A stretch of 64,000 nucleotides of DNA from an uncultured Amylibacter sp. (lineage in GTDB: Bacteria; Pseudomonadota; Alphaproteobacteria; Rhodobacterales; Rhodobacteraceae), in assembly GCA_905181935.1 (NCBI GenBank), contig CAJIZV010000003.1, forward strand, positions 260,001 through 324,000, given 5' to 3'. A program made the position numbers and the translations under genes. Under the pieces are notes generated by a model. It saw only the letters and a list, made by a program, of their open reading frames with translations, ran no database searches and was not told the origin of the DNA. This document shows, one piece after another, positions 7,547-15,669 of this stretch (position 1 is its first letter; each line of letters begins with the position of its first letter).

Positions 7547-9288
7547 GATGTTTGCTTTTGTGCTTTGCACAGGCTGATTGTGAATTGTGCACCACCATGA
7601 TCATGATTGTTACAAATCATTTCTCCCCCAAAACTACCTATAATTCCATATGAAATAGATAGGCCTAAACCAATTCCCTTACTGGCTCCAATTTCTTTTG
7701 TGGTATAAAATGGTTCAAAAACTCGTTCAGGATCAACTAAACCTGCACCAGTATCACGCAAGGACATTTGAATAGTGTTATTGATTTGTGACAAATCAAT
7801 AAATATTATTTTGGGATTTAGATTGTCCATTGCATCCAAAGCATTTGTTAAAAGGTTTATAATAACTTGCTGCAATCGAACATGCCCACCCATTACCATT
7901 GCTGGATCAATGCTTGGTTGCCATACCACGCTAACATTTTCAGATATGCAGCGTGCGTTCATTAAGCTTAAAGACTCGCTGATTACTATTTGTAAGTCTA
8001 CTGGCTCTATTGTTTCTTTTTCTTTTCTTGCAAAGGCGCGTAGGGATTTTATAATCCGTGTTGCTCGATCGATTTGATTACTAATCAATCCAAAGTTATT
8101 TTGTGCATCAGTAAATTGATTATGGTCTAGCATTTTTGTACCATTTTCAGCAAAGTTTTTCATAGCGGCTAAAGGTTGACTGAGTTCATGGCTAATGCCT
8201 GCTGACATTTCTCCAAGTGCTTTTAATTTGCCAGCTTGAACTAATTGATATTGTGCTAGTTTTAATTGTTCTGTTCTTTTTTCTACTCTAGCTTCTAATT
8301 TTATATTTGCTGCTTCCTCTATTGCCAAACGATCAGCTAAACGTTGACGGCGCAACCATAATGACCAAAGTCCCATGCCAAAAGCAAATAAAATAGCAGC
8401 GGTTAGACCTGCTTGCACTCGTGAATAAAACTTAGTGGATTGAGTTGACATAAATATACGTGCGGTCATTTCTAAGCGGGGTATGTATTGTGAAAAAACC
8501 AATGCTTCTTTAGGCAATACATCTGTATTTTGAAATTTCCAAATATTATGATTGAAAACCTTTGATTTGCTATGATCAAAAAAATTCAAAACTTGATTTT
8601 GAGCATAATGAAGTAGATCTGAAAACGGTTTTCCAGGACTCCCAATCCGTCGTAATGCCATGCTTGGCCTATTTGTAACGAAGGCTACGTCATTTGCGTC
8701 AAAAAACGCTAGTGAAACATCATCTACGTGCCATTGATATTCTAAAGTGGCAATGTCTACTTTTATAATAACAGCACCTTGTGGAACTGATTGGCCCGCG
8801 TAAATGCCGCGTGCTATAAAAATAGTACGGGCATCAGTTTGTTTATCAATTGCTCCAAAATACCCTAAACGACCATTTAATGCAGCTTGAACATAAGGTT
8901 CATCCGGATTAATTTCATCAGTATTTGATATTGATGTATCTGCATTTGATGAGGCTATAACTTTGCCTTTTCTACTTACGATAAAAATTTGCTCAGAGCC
9001 ATAAAGTAAGGCTGTATCTTTTAACAAACCGTTTATATTTGTTAATTGAGTGGTGGGTTTGAAGGCTGTGATAATATCAGGATGGCGAGATAATATATTA
9101 GATAATTGTTTAAAACTTACTAACTGACCTAGTAAACGGTCGCTAGATTGATCAATGCGAACTCTAGCAGTTTCACCTAAGCGGTCTAATCCAGATTGTA
9201 AGGAATAAAAATACATGCCCATTATTAATGCCGAGGACACTGCAATATAAAGTAAAACATAGATATTTAGTACTGAACTTTTAGGCAT
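7543..9288 (-). CDS. dctB: DctB-like sensor histidine kinase for TRAP substrate
   Basis: The 581 residues have the layout of DctB. There is an N-terminal membrane helix (about 8-30), a large periplasmic double-Cache region (about 35-285) with YGSEQIFIVSRKGKVIASS, and a second membrane helix (about 293-312). A coiled-coil linker (VEKRTEQLKLAQYQLVQ) leads to a HisKA domain with phospho-His367 in SAGISHELSQPLAAM. The HATPase has N, G1 and G2 boxes (NLLTNALDA, DTGAGL, GIGLGLS). It would sense a small periplasmic carboxylate and phosphorylate the adjacent regulator. It is divergent from dctP, so the ligand is probably the TRAP substrate. Confidence 0.9.
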   Translation of the reverse strand: MPKSSVLNIYVLLYIAVSSALIMGMYFYSLQSGLDRLGETARVRIDQSSDRLLGQLVSFKQLSNILSRHPDIITAFKPTTQLTNINGLLKDTALLYGSEQIFIVSRKGKVIASSNADTSISNTDEINPDEPYVQAALNGRLGYFGAIDKQTDARTIFIARGIYAGQSVPQGAVIIKVDIATLEYQWHVDDVSLAFFDANDVAFVTNRPSMALRRIGSPGKPFSDLLHYAQNQVLNFFDHSKSKVFNHNIWKFQNTDVLPKEALVFSQYIPRLEMTARIFMSTQSTKFYSRVQAGLTAAILFAFGMGLWSLWLRRQRLADRLAIEEAANIKLEARVEKRTEQLKLAQYQLVQAGKLKALGEMSAGISHELSQPLAAMKNFAENGTKMLDHNQFTDAQNNFGLISNQIDRATRIIKSLRAFARKEKETIEPVDLQIVISESLSLMNARCISENVSVVWQPSIDPAMVMGGHVRLQQVIINLLTNALDAMDNLNPKIIFIDLSQINNTIQMSLRDTGAGLVDPERVFEPFYTTKEIGASKGIGLGLSISYGIIGSFGGEMICNNHDHGGAQFTISLCKAQKQTS

Positions 9289-9348
9289 TTCGAATCGCTT
9301 AAATTTATCTCTACTTTACGGTTCATGGTATGGAGGACACAATCATTA

Positions 9349-9366
9349 TGTGCGATTTTTCGCACA
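9349..9366. promoter_or_regulatory. palindromic operator, candidate DctD binding site
   Basis: A perfect 7-bp inverted repeat, TGTGCGA-TTTT-TCGCACA, lies in the 223-bp gap between divergent dctB and dctP. Its TGTGCG/CGCACA arms resemble, from memory, the DctD sites described upstream of rhizobial dctA. It sits just upstream of a possible -10 (TATGAT, 9385-9390), so a bound regulator would cover the -35 region of a dctP promoter. No -24/-12 (GG-N10-GC) element for sigma-54 is visible between here and dctP. Confidence 0.6.
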
Positions 9367-9460
9367 ATGCTTATTTAAACTTTATATGATTTCAGCAAAT
9401 AACTGAAAAATAACGCAAAAAAAAATATTTATAAAAAAATTTGCTAAAAAAAATGAAGAG

Positions 9461-9489
9461 TAGCTATTCAAGCTATGCGGAAATTCCGC
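9461..9489 (+). promoter_or_regulatory. two inverted repeats in the dctP leader
   Basis: TAGCT (9461-9465) pairs with AGCTA (9471-9475), and a 6-1-6 palindrome GCGGAA-A-TTCCGC occupies 9477-9489. The second lies about 12 nt before the strong GGGAGG ribosome binding site of dctP. It may be a second regulator site or an mRNA hairpin; the sequence alone does not decide. Confidence 0.4.
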
Positions 9490-9511
9490 TTATTTCCATT
9501 GGGAGGAAACT

Positions 9512-10513
9512 ATGAAAACATTCTTAAAGGCTGCATGTGTTGCAGCAGTTGCGCTAGTACCGTCTATTGCATCAGCTTCTTGTGAAAGCGGTGAAGTGGT
9601 CATCAAATTTAGTCACGTGACAAATACAGATAAGCATCCAAAAGGCATTGCAGCATCGTTGCTGGAACAACGGATTAATGATGAGATGAATGGTAAAGCT
9701 TGTATGGAAGTTTTTCCTAACTCAACGCTTTACAACGATAACAAAGTTTTAGAAGCAATGTTACAAGGCGATGTTCAATTAGCCGCACCATCATTATCAA
9801 AGTTTGAAAAGTTCACTAAGCAATTCCGCATTTTTGATTTGCCATTTATGTTTAAAAATATCAATGCGGTTGAGGCATTCCAAGCATCTGATACTGGTCA
9901 AGCAATGCTAGACTCCATGCAAAACCGTGGCCTGCAAGGTTTGGGTTATTGGCACAATGGTATGAAGCAAATGTCAGCAAACGTTCCATTGGTTGCACCT
10001 TCAGACGCAAATGGATTAAAATTCCGTGTTATGTCATCTGATGTTTTAGTAGCTCAAATGGAAGCTATGGGTGCTAGCCCGCAGAAAATGGCGTTCTCTG
10101 AAGTTTATGGTGGTCTACAACAGGGTGTTGTTGATGGTCAGGAAAACACATGGTCAAATATTTTTGGAAAAAAATTCTTTGAAGTCCAGGATGGAACAAC
10201 AGAAACAGATCACGGTATTTTAGATTATTTATTGGTCACAAATATTGATTGGCTAAACGGCCTGGATGCTGCTGTACGTGAACAGTTTTTGACTATTGTT
10301 GCTGAAGTTACTGAGACACGTAACAAGGAATCTACTGCAGTTAATGCAAGTGCTAAGGAAGCAGTAATTGCAGGTGGTGGAGTTGTTCGTTCTTTGACAA
10401 CAGAACAGCGTCAAGCTTGGATTGATGCTATGAAACCAGTTTGGGCAAAATTTGAAGGTGATGTAGGAACTGAAAACATTGCAGCTGCTCAAAAAATGAA
10501 TATGGCTAACTAA
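9512..10513 (+). CDS. dctP: TRAP transporter substrate-binding protein DctP
   Basis: This 333-residue periplasmic protein has a Sec signal peptide (first about 22 residues, cleavage after SIASA). The DctP fold shows motifs such as IKFSHVTNTDKHPKG, the substrate-contact segment LKFRVMSSDVLVAQMEAMGASPQKMAFSEVY (seen in part) and GVVDGQENTWSNI. The arginine of LKFRV is the residue that usually salt-bridges the ligand carboxylate, so the substrate is probably a carboxylate. A strong GGGAGGAAAC ribosome site precedes the ATG. It is the first gene of the transporter operon, and a hairpin follows the stop. Confidence 0.93.
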   Translation: MKTFLKAACVAAVALVPSIASASCESGEVVIKFSHVTNTDKHPKGIAASLLEQRINDEMNGKACMEVFPNSTLYNDNKVLEAMLQGDVQLAAPSLSKFEKFTKQFRIFDLPFMFKNINAVEAFQASDTGQAMLDSMQNRGLQGLGYWHNGMKQMSANVPLVAPSDANGLKFRVMSSDVLVAQMEAMGASPQKMAFSEVYGGLQQGVVDGQENTWSNIFGKKFFEVQDGTTETDHGILDYLLVTNIDWLNGLDAAVREQFLTIVAEVTETRNKESTAVNASAKEAVIAGGGVVRSLTTEQRQAWIDAMKPVWAKFEGDVGTENIAAAQKMNMAN

Positions 10514-10524
10514 GCCACTACTTT

Positions 10525-10552
10525 ATGGCGCGTTAAATTATTAGCGCGCCAT
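10525..10552 (+). terminator. intergenic hairpin between dctP and dctQ (partial terminator or stabiliser)
   Basis: ATGGCGCG (10525-10532) pairs with CGCGCCAT (10545-10552), an 8-bp GC-rich stem followed by TTTT. It lies in the 68-bp gap between the binding-protein and small-membrane-subunit genes. Such hairpins commonly attenuate read-through or protect the upstream mRNA, giving more binding protein than permease. Confidence 0.65.
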
Positions 10553-10581
10553 TTTAACATCTAAAATATTTTGAGGTCATT

Positions 10582-11253
10582 ATGGAACAAAACACTTCAT
10601 GGCTTGACCATATTGAAGAAAACCTAATTGCATCGTTGTTAGGAATTATGACCCTACTTACATTTGCAAATGTGGTTGCTCGATATGTGTTTAACTCTAA
10701 TATCTTTTGGGCGTTAGAGCTGACAGTATTTTTATTTGCGTGGCTGGTTTTACTGGGTGCATCTTATGCCGTCAAAAAAACGTCTCACTTAGGTGTGGAT
10801 GCAATTGTAAACATGCTGAGTATTGATAAACGCCGAATTCTGGCTTTATTTACAGCGTTGGTATGTATTTTATATGCACTTTTATTACTTAAGGGTTCCT
10901 GGGATTACTGGGCTCCATATGCAAACCTTCCTCCGACTGAAGGGCGATGGTTTCCAACAGGATTTGTTGATAATTTTCGTGGTCGTGGTTGGTATGAAAC
11001 TCAAGATATCCCAGTACCATTTTTTATGCGGTGGTTGGAGGATGCGTTTAATGCAGGCGCCGAATATGAAAAAATGCCTAAAGTAGTTCCTTATTTAGTA
11101 ATGCCTTTGTCTATGTTTCTATTATTATTTCGCTTTATCCAAGCAGGCATAGCAATATGGAAAGGTAAAATTGATATGATGATAGTCAGTCATGAAGCTG
11201 AAGATGATGTTGATAAAGCAAACAAAGCTATGGCTGAATCGGAGATAAAATAA
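10582..11253 (+). CDS. dctQ: TRAP transporter small permease DctQ
   Basis: This 223-residue membrane protein has four hydrophobic segments (about 12-32, 45-65, 80-103 and 165-190). It carries the DctQ signature of an N-terminal ENLIASLLGIMTLLTFANVVARYVF-type helix and an ELTVFLFAWLVLLGASYAVKKTSHLGVD-type second segment (quoted only as landmarks around residues 12-75). A hydrophilic loop of about 60 residues between helices 3 and 4 makes it longer than the usual 160-180. It pairs with DctM in the sodium-driven complex. Its stop overlaps the dctM start by 1 nt (TAATG). Confidence 0.9.
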   Translation: MEQNTSWLDHIEENLIASLLGIMTLLTFANVVARYVFNSNIFWALELTVFLFAWLVLLGASYAVKKTSHLGVDAIVNMLSIDKRRILALFTALVCILYALLLLKGSWDYWAPYANLPPTEGRWFPTGFVDNFRGRGWYETQDIPVPFFMRWLEDAFNAGAEYEKMPKVVPYLVMPLSMFLLLFRFIQAGIAIWKGKIDMMIVSHEAEDDVDKANKAMAESEIK

Positions 11254-12647
11254 TGGAACTTTTCCTACTTTTTACAATGGTAATTGGTTTGATGCTTATT
11301 GGTGTGCCAATAGCCGTATCACTTGGGCTCTCATCTATACTATTTCTTTTAATATTTTCTGACAGCTCATTGGCGTCTGTCGCACAAACGATATTTGAAG
11401 CATTTGAAGGGCATTCAACTCTTCTTGCTATCCCATTTTTTATTCTAGCTTCATCGTTTATGTCGACTGGAGGAGTTGCAAAAAGGATTATTAGATTTTC
11501 CATCGCTCTTGTAGGACATTTTAGGGGTGGCTTAGCTATTGCGGGAGTTTTGGCTTGTATGATATTTGCTGCGCTATCTGGATCATCTCCTGCAACGGTA
11601 GTTGCAATTGGATCAATCGTAATAGCGGCAATGCGACAGGTTGGGTATACTAAAGAATTTGCAGCTGGTGTGATCTGTAATGCAGGTACATTAGGCATTC
11701 TAATTCCGCCATCAATTGTAATGGTTGTATATGCTGCTGCTGTTGAAGTTTCTGTTGGGCGTATGTTTTTAGCGGGAGTTATTCCAGGATTGTTGGCAGG
11801 CACTATGCTTATGATTGGAATTTATGTCATGGCGCGCGTAAAGAATATGCCATCCGGCGAGTGGTTGGGGTGGCGTGAAGTATATGAAAGTTTTAGTGAT
11901 GCTGTTTGGGGCTTATCGTTGATAGCTATTATAATGGTAGGTATTTACGGTATTCCAGGAGTTACAGGTGCAATATTTACTCCAACAGAAGCTGCAGCAG
12001 TTGCATCAATTTATGCTTTTATCGTAGCAAGTTTCATCTACCGAGATATGGGTCCTCTTGCTGGCAGTGATGGTGAAGCTCGTAAAAGTTTATTACGAAA
12101 TCCACAGGCTCTTTTAACTGCTTTTTGGCATGAAGATACACGCCGCACATTATTTGATGCAGGAAAATTAGTTGTTACACTGATGTTCGTGATAGCGAAC
12201 GCATTACTACTAAAGCACGTTATTACAGATGAACAATTACCTCAAAAAATTACTGAAGTAATGATTTCATATGGGTTTGGCCCTGTGATGTTCTTGATAA
12301 TTGTAAATATAATATTACTAATTGGTGGTCAGTTTATGGAACCTTCAGGCCTTTTAGTTATTGTAGCCCCTTTAGTTTTTCCTATAGCAATGGAACTTGG
12401 CATTGACCCAATTCACCTAGGCATAATTATGGTTGTGAATATGGAAATTGGGATGATTACTCCGCCCGTTGGTTTGAATCTATTTGTGACTGCAGGTGTG
12501 GCTAATATGTCTATGATGGGCGTAGTACGCGCGGCACTTCCATTCTTAGCTATAATGTTCGTATTTCTTATTATGATTACTTACATCCCCTGGATTTCTA
12601 CAGTCTTACCAAACGCAGTTATGGGTCCTGAAATAATGATTAAGTAA
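11253..12647 (+). CDS. dctM: TRAP transporter large permease DctM
   Basis: The 464 residues are almost wholly hydrophobic, with about 12 membrane segments. The DctM motifs include an N-terminal GVPIAVSLGLSS, ALSGSSPATVVAIGS, GTLGILIPPSI, FTPTEAAAVASIYA and GMITPPVGLNLFV. This is the sodium-coupled transport subunit. An insertion of about 45 residues after IYRDMGP, containing a charged stretch (LLRNPQALLTAFWHEDTRRTL at most), resembles loops seen in longer DctM proteins. A terminator-like hairpin follows. Confidence 0.93.
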   Translation: MELFLLFTMVIGLMLIGVPIAVSLGLSSILFLLIFSDSSLASVAQTIFEAFEGHSTLLAIPFFILASSFMSTGGVAKRIIRFSIALVGHFRGGLAIAGVLACMIFAALSGSSPATVVAIGSIVIAAMRQVGYTKEFAAGVICNAGTLGILIPPSIVMVVYAAAVEVSVGRMFLAGVIPGLLAGTMLMIGIYVMARVKNMPSGEWLGWREVYESFSDAVWGLSLIAIIMVGIYGIPGVTGAIFTPTEAAAVASIYAFIVASFIYRDMGPLAGSDGEARKSLLRNPQALLTAFWHEDTRRTLFDAGKLVVTLMFVIANALLLKHVITDEQLPQKITEVMISYGFGPVMFLIIVNIILLIGGQFMEPSGLLVIVAPLVFPIAMELGIDPIHLGIIMVVNMEIGMITPPVGLNLFVTAGVANMSMMGVVRAALPFLAIMFVFLIMITYIPWISTVLPNAVMGPEIMIK

Positions 12648-12651
12648 TTAA

Positions 12652-12680
12652 AAAACCACTTTTAAACGGGTGGTTTTCTG
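12652..12680 (+). terminator. hairpin after dctM
   Basis: AAAACCAC (12652-12659) pairs with GTGGTTTT (12670-12677). The stem itself supplies the T tract. It separates the TRAP genes from the downstream enzyme genes, which start 121 bp after dctM and probably have their own promoter or rely on read-through. Confidence 0.55.
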
Positions 12681-12768
12681 CGCTTGTGTTACTATCTGGG
12701 TCGTAATGAGACTAGTCAACTTGGTGCTTTTCTTTTACTGTATTATAAAGATTAATATGGGGAATTAA

Positions 12769-13785
12769 ATGCATCACGTTACCAATCAATACTTTAAGAT
12801 GGGCATTCAAATGGCGGGGGTTCCTTTCCCAAGCACAAATAGCGCACGCCCTATTGGAATGTTGAAAAATTGCCCTGCACACTCCCAAACACCCTTGCTT
12901 TACGCAGACAAATTGGCGGCTGATTTAAATATAGCATCTATTCAAATAAAAGATGAACGCAACCGAATGAAATTAGGCAGTTTCAAAGCTTTGGGGGCAG
13001 CCTATGTGATTGCGAGTGATGCAGCTGAACGTGATGTTTCTAATGTAACATATGTAACAGCATCTGCTGGAAATCATGGAATGTCTGTTGCTGCGGGTGC
13101 AGCAGCTTTTGGTGCTACTGCAGTTGTTTATTTATCTTCTACTGTACCTGAAGATTTTGCAGAACGGCTATCGGTTATTGGTGCCACTGTTGTGCGCTCT
13201 GGTGATAATTATGAAGCTTCTATGCAAGCCGCTCAAAATGCTGCAGTACATAATGGATGGGTTTTACTATCAGATAGCTCATGGGATGGATATTTTGATC
13301 TGCCTTGGCGTCTAATGGAAGGTTACACTGTTATGGCCGCTGAAATTGTAGAGCAGATTGATCATGTTCCGACCCATATTTTTTTGCAGGCTGGTGTTGG
13401 TGGTTTGGCTGGGGCAATGGCAGCATGTTTTCGCGCCTCTTGGGGAGATTTACCTCATATAACAGTTGTAGAGCCTGCTTTTGCTCCTGCGTTGCTAAAT
13501 TCAATTGTAGAGGGAAAGTTTGTTTCAGCTCCGGGGCCTGTTTCGGATATGGGACGACTTGATTGCAAGGAAGCGTCTTTAATTGCTTTAGCTGGCTTGT
13601 CTCGAGACGCTAACCAATTTGTCACTTTGACAGAGAGTGAATGCCTTGAAACTATTGCAAAATTACCCAAACATGATTTAGCGACTTCATCGTCAGGCGG
13701 CGCAGGACTTGCAGCTATGATGTTGTCGAACCTTCCCACTGATTCTAGTGTTCTATGCATTTTATCTGAGGGACCTGACGCATAA
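12769..13785 (+). CDS. PLP-dependent ammonia-lyase, diaminopropionate ammonia-lyase-like
   Basis: This fold-type II PLP enzyme has 338 residues. Lys73 in KLGSFKALGAAY is the Schiff-base lysine; TASAGNHGMSVA and the phosphate loop GVGGLAGA are present. The KxERxxMKLGSFKALG context and the C-terminal SEGPDA resemble diaminopropionate ammonia-lyase more than threonine dehydratase. It is about 60 residues shorter than the classical enzyme. Such enzymes eliminate ammonia from beta-substituted amino acids to give 2-oxo acids. It overlaps the next gene by 1 nt (TAATG), so it belongs to a three-enzyme operon behind the TRAP genes. The substrate is unknown. Confidence 0.8.
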   Translation: MHHVTNQYFKMGIQMAGVPFPSTNSARPIGMLKNCPAHSQTPLLYADKLAADLNIASIQIKDERNRMKLGSFKALGAAYVIASDAAERDVSNVTYVTASAGNHGMSVAAGAAAFGATAVVYLSSTVPEDFAERLSVIGATVVRSGDNYEASMQAAQNAAVHNGWVLLSDSSWDGYFDLPWRLMEGYTVMAAEIVEQIDHVPTHIFLQAGVGGLAGAMAACFRASWGDLPHITVVEPAFAPALLNSIVEGKFVSAPGPVSDMGRLDCKEASLIALAGLSRDANQFVTLTESECLETIAKLPKHDLATSSSGGAGLAAMMLSNLPTDSSVLCILSEGPDA

Positions 13786-14921
13786 TGCAACGTGGCTTTT
13801 CAGATTTGGAGTTTGCTAATCGAGTAAAGCTTGCACAGATTCTGATGGAGAAAAATGATATTGGAGCACTGTTACTAACAACAGAGCCGGACGTACGTTA
13901 TTTTACAGGATTTTTAACACAATTTTGGCAAAGCCCAACACGACCTTGGTTTCTTGTAATACCTGTTTCAGGTAAACCTATTGCGGTTATTCCGAGTATT
14001 GGACAAGCTTTAATGAACGCCACTTGGATTGATGATGTGCGAACATGGTCTTCCCCTGATATGTTTGATGATGGAATAGGCCTGTTAATTGATACTTTAT
14101 TAGAAGTAGTTTCTAACGGTAAAGTTGCAGTTCCTGATGGTGCAGAAACACACATCCGTATGCCTTATTCTGATGTGCAACGCTTATCTAATAGCGTGTT
14201 GATATCCTCCGATATGGGCATAATGCGCGAACTGCGTATGGTTAAATCAGATATTGAAATTAACAAAATCCGTTATGCATGTCAGATAGCTAGTGATGCA
14301 TTTGGTGCTGTGAAAGGTTTTGCTAAAGTTGGTATGACCCAATCCGAAATTAATCGCCAGTTCCAATCAACTTGTCTTAATTCTGGAGCGGATAGTGTGC
14401 CTTATGTAGCAATGGGGCTTGGTGCGTGTGGATATTTTGATGTAATTTCTCCTGCTACAGATATTCGAGCCCAAACTGGTGATATATTAATGTTGGATAC
14501 TGGTTTAATGTGGGACGGTTATTTTTGTGATTTTGATCGTAATTTTGCTTTAGGAAATCCTGATCCACGAGCGGCCTCAGCACACGCCTGTTTAATTGAC
14601 GCAACGGCGGCTGGATTAGAGGCAGCTGTTGTTGGTGCCACTGCTGCAGATATTTTTCATGCAATGGCAAAGATAACAGGCTCAGGAAAAGCGATGGAAG
14701 CAGGCCGATTTGGGCATGGCTTGGGAACGCAACTAACTGAATGGCCATCGTTTATAGCTGATGATCACACTGAATTGCTAGAGGGCATGGTGTTAACATT
14801 AGAGCCATCTATCGAAACTATTAATGGACGTATTTTGGTTCATGAAGAAAATATAGTTATTAGGAAAGGTAGTGCAGAAAAACTTTCTGATTTTGCCACA
14901 GAAATGGAAATAATTAGATGA
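13785..14921 (+). CDS. M24 family metallohydrolase (aminopeptidase P / creatinase fold)
   Basis: The 378 residues combine a creatinase-type N-terminal domain (about 10-145, LLTTEPDVRYFTGF) and a pita-bread domain (about 150-378). All five usual metal ligands are present: Asp238, Asp249, His311, Glu340 and Glu354, in LDTG, CDFDRNF, FGHGLG, TLEPS and HEEN. It should be an active dinuclear-metal hydrolase or lyase. Relatives include Xaa-Pro dipeptidase, creatinase, ectoine hydrolase DoeA/EutD and DMSP lyase DddP. The DxG spacing is that of ordinary M24 enzymes, so I do not call it DddP. It overlaps both neighbours (TAATG and ATGA). It probably opens an amide or N-C bond in the imported compound. 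Confidence 0.85.
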   Translation: MQRGFSDLEFANRVKLAQILMEKNDIGALLLTTEPDVRYFTGFLTQFWQSPTRPWFLVIPVSGKPIAVIPSIGQALMNATWIDDVRTWSSPDMFDDGIGLLIDTLLEVVSNGKVAVPDGAETHIRMPYSDVQRLSNSVLISSDMGIMRELRMVKSDIEINKIRYACQIASDAFGAVKGFAKVGMTQSEINRQFQSTCLNSGADSVPYVAMGLGACGYFDVISPATDIRAQTGDILMLDTGLMWDGYFCDFDRNFALGNPDPRAASAHACLIDATAAGLEAAVVGATAADIFHAMAKITGSGKAMEAGRFGHGLGTQLTEWPSFIADDHTELLEGMVLTLEPSIETINGRILVHEENIVIRKGSAEKLSDFATEMEIIR

Positions 14922-15661
14922 ATAATTTTTCTTATGAATTGCAAGTAAGTAAAGAACCGACAATAGGTCTAGTGGTTCTTCAAGCCGATCAAAGAATTGA
15001 GTTAGATATGAGGCAATTATTTGACCCTATTACTAACATGCACATCACGCGCATTCCATCGGGCGCAGAAGTTAATACTGATACTTTGATGAAAATGGAA
15101 AATGATTTGCCTGCAGTTACATCATTATTGCCACGTGCAGCAAATTTTGATGTTGTGGGATATGGCTGCACATCAGGAACTTCAGTTATTGGTGCTGCAA
15201 AGATTTCTGAACTTATAAAAAGTAGTTGTAAGACAAGGTGGGTTACTGAACCCGTTAGTGCATTAATTGCTGCCTGCAACCATCTTGGATTAAGTCGTAT
15301 TGGCTTACTGTCACCTTATGTAGAAAAAGTTAGCAAAACATTATGCGAAACTCTTCAAGCATCTGGTATTGAGACCCCTATATTTGGAAGTTTTAATGAA
15401 GGAACAGAGGAGAAGGTTGTACAGATTTCACCTCAATCTATATTTGATGCAGCAGTTAAGCTTGATACTAAAGAGATCGATGCAATTTTTATTTCATGCA
15501 CAAATCTAAACACGCTACCCATAATTAAAGAAATAGAAAATGAAATTGGTAAACCTGTGTTGTCTAGCAACCAGGTATTAGCGTGGCATATGGCAAAATT
15601 AGCCATGGCTGGTTTATCGCAAAATTGTATTGGGTGTTTATTTGAAGTTAATAAGCTTTAA
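14918..15661 (+). CDS. Asp/Glu racemase superfamily protein (AMDase / maleate isomerase / EutA-like)
   Basis: This 247-residue two-domain protein has a cysteine in each half: Cys84 in GYGCTSGTSVIG and Cys194 in FISCTNL. These are the catalytic pair of Asp/Glu racemases and maleate isomerases; arylmalonate decarboxylase relatives keep one. The N-terminal IGLVVLQADQRIELDMR segment resembles EutA-type proteins of ectoine loci. The likely chemistry is racemisation, cis-trans isomerisation or decarboxylation of a small dicarboxylate. It is the last gene of the three-enzyme operon and overlaps the M24 gene by 4 nt. Its 3' end converges on glnE with an 8-nt gap. Confidence 0.78.
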   Translation: MNNFSYELQVSKEPTIGLVVLQADQRIELDMRQLFDPITNMHITRIPSGAEVNTDTLMKMENDLPAVTSLLPRAANFDVVGYGCTSGTSVIGAAKISELIKSSCKTRWVTEPVSALIAACNHLGLSRIGLLSPYVEKVSKTLCETLQASGIETPIFGSFNEGTEEKVVQISPQSIFDAAVKLDTKEIDAIFISCTNLNTLPIIKEIENEIGKPVLSSNQVLAWHMAKLAMAGLSQNCIGCLFEVNKL

Positions 15662-15669
15662 TTATTCAG

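Noticed and set aside
7547..7570. Upstream ATG adding 8 residues to DctD
   Set aside because: The ATG at 7546 gives the standard ATGA overlap with dctB and the usual receiver-domain start.
13785..14921. M24 protein as DMSP lyase DddP
   Set aside because: Metal-ligand spacing (Asp238/Asp249 with DxG) is that of ordinary M24 hydrolases and length is shorter than DddP.
12769..15661. Operon as a standard ectoine degradation (eut/doe) cluster
   Set aside because: The PLP enzyme resembles diaminopropionate ammonia-lyase rather than EutB, and EutC, DoeB and the AsnC-type regulator are absent; kept only as an analogy.
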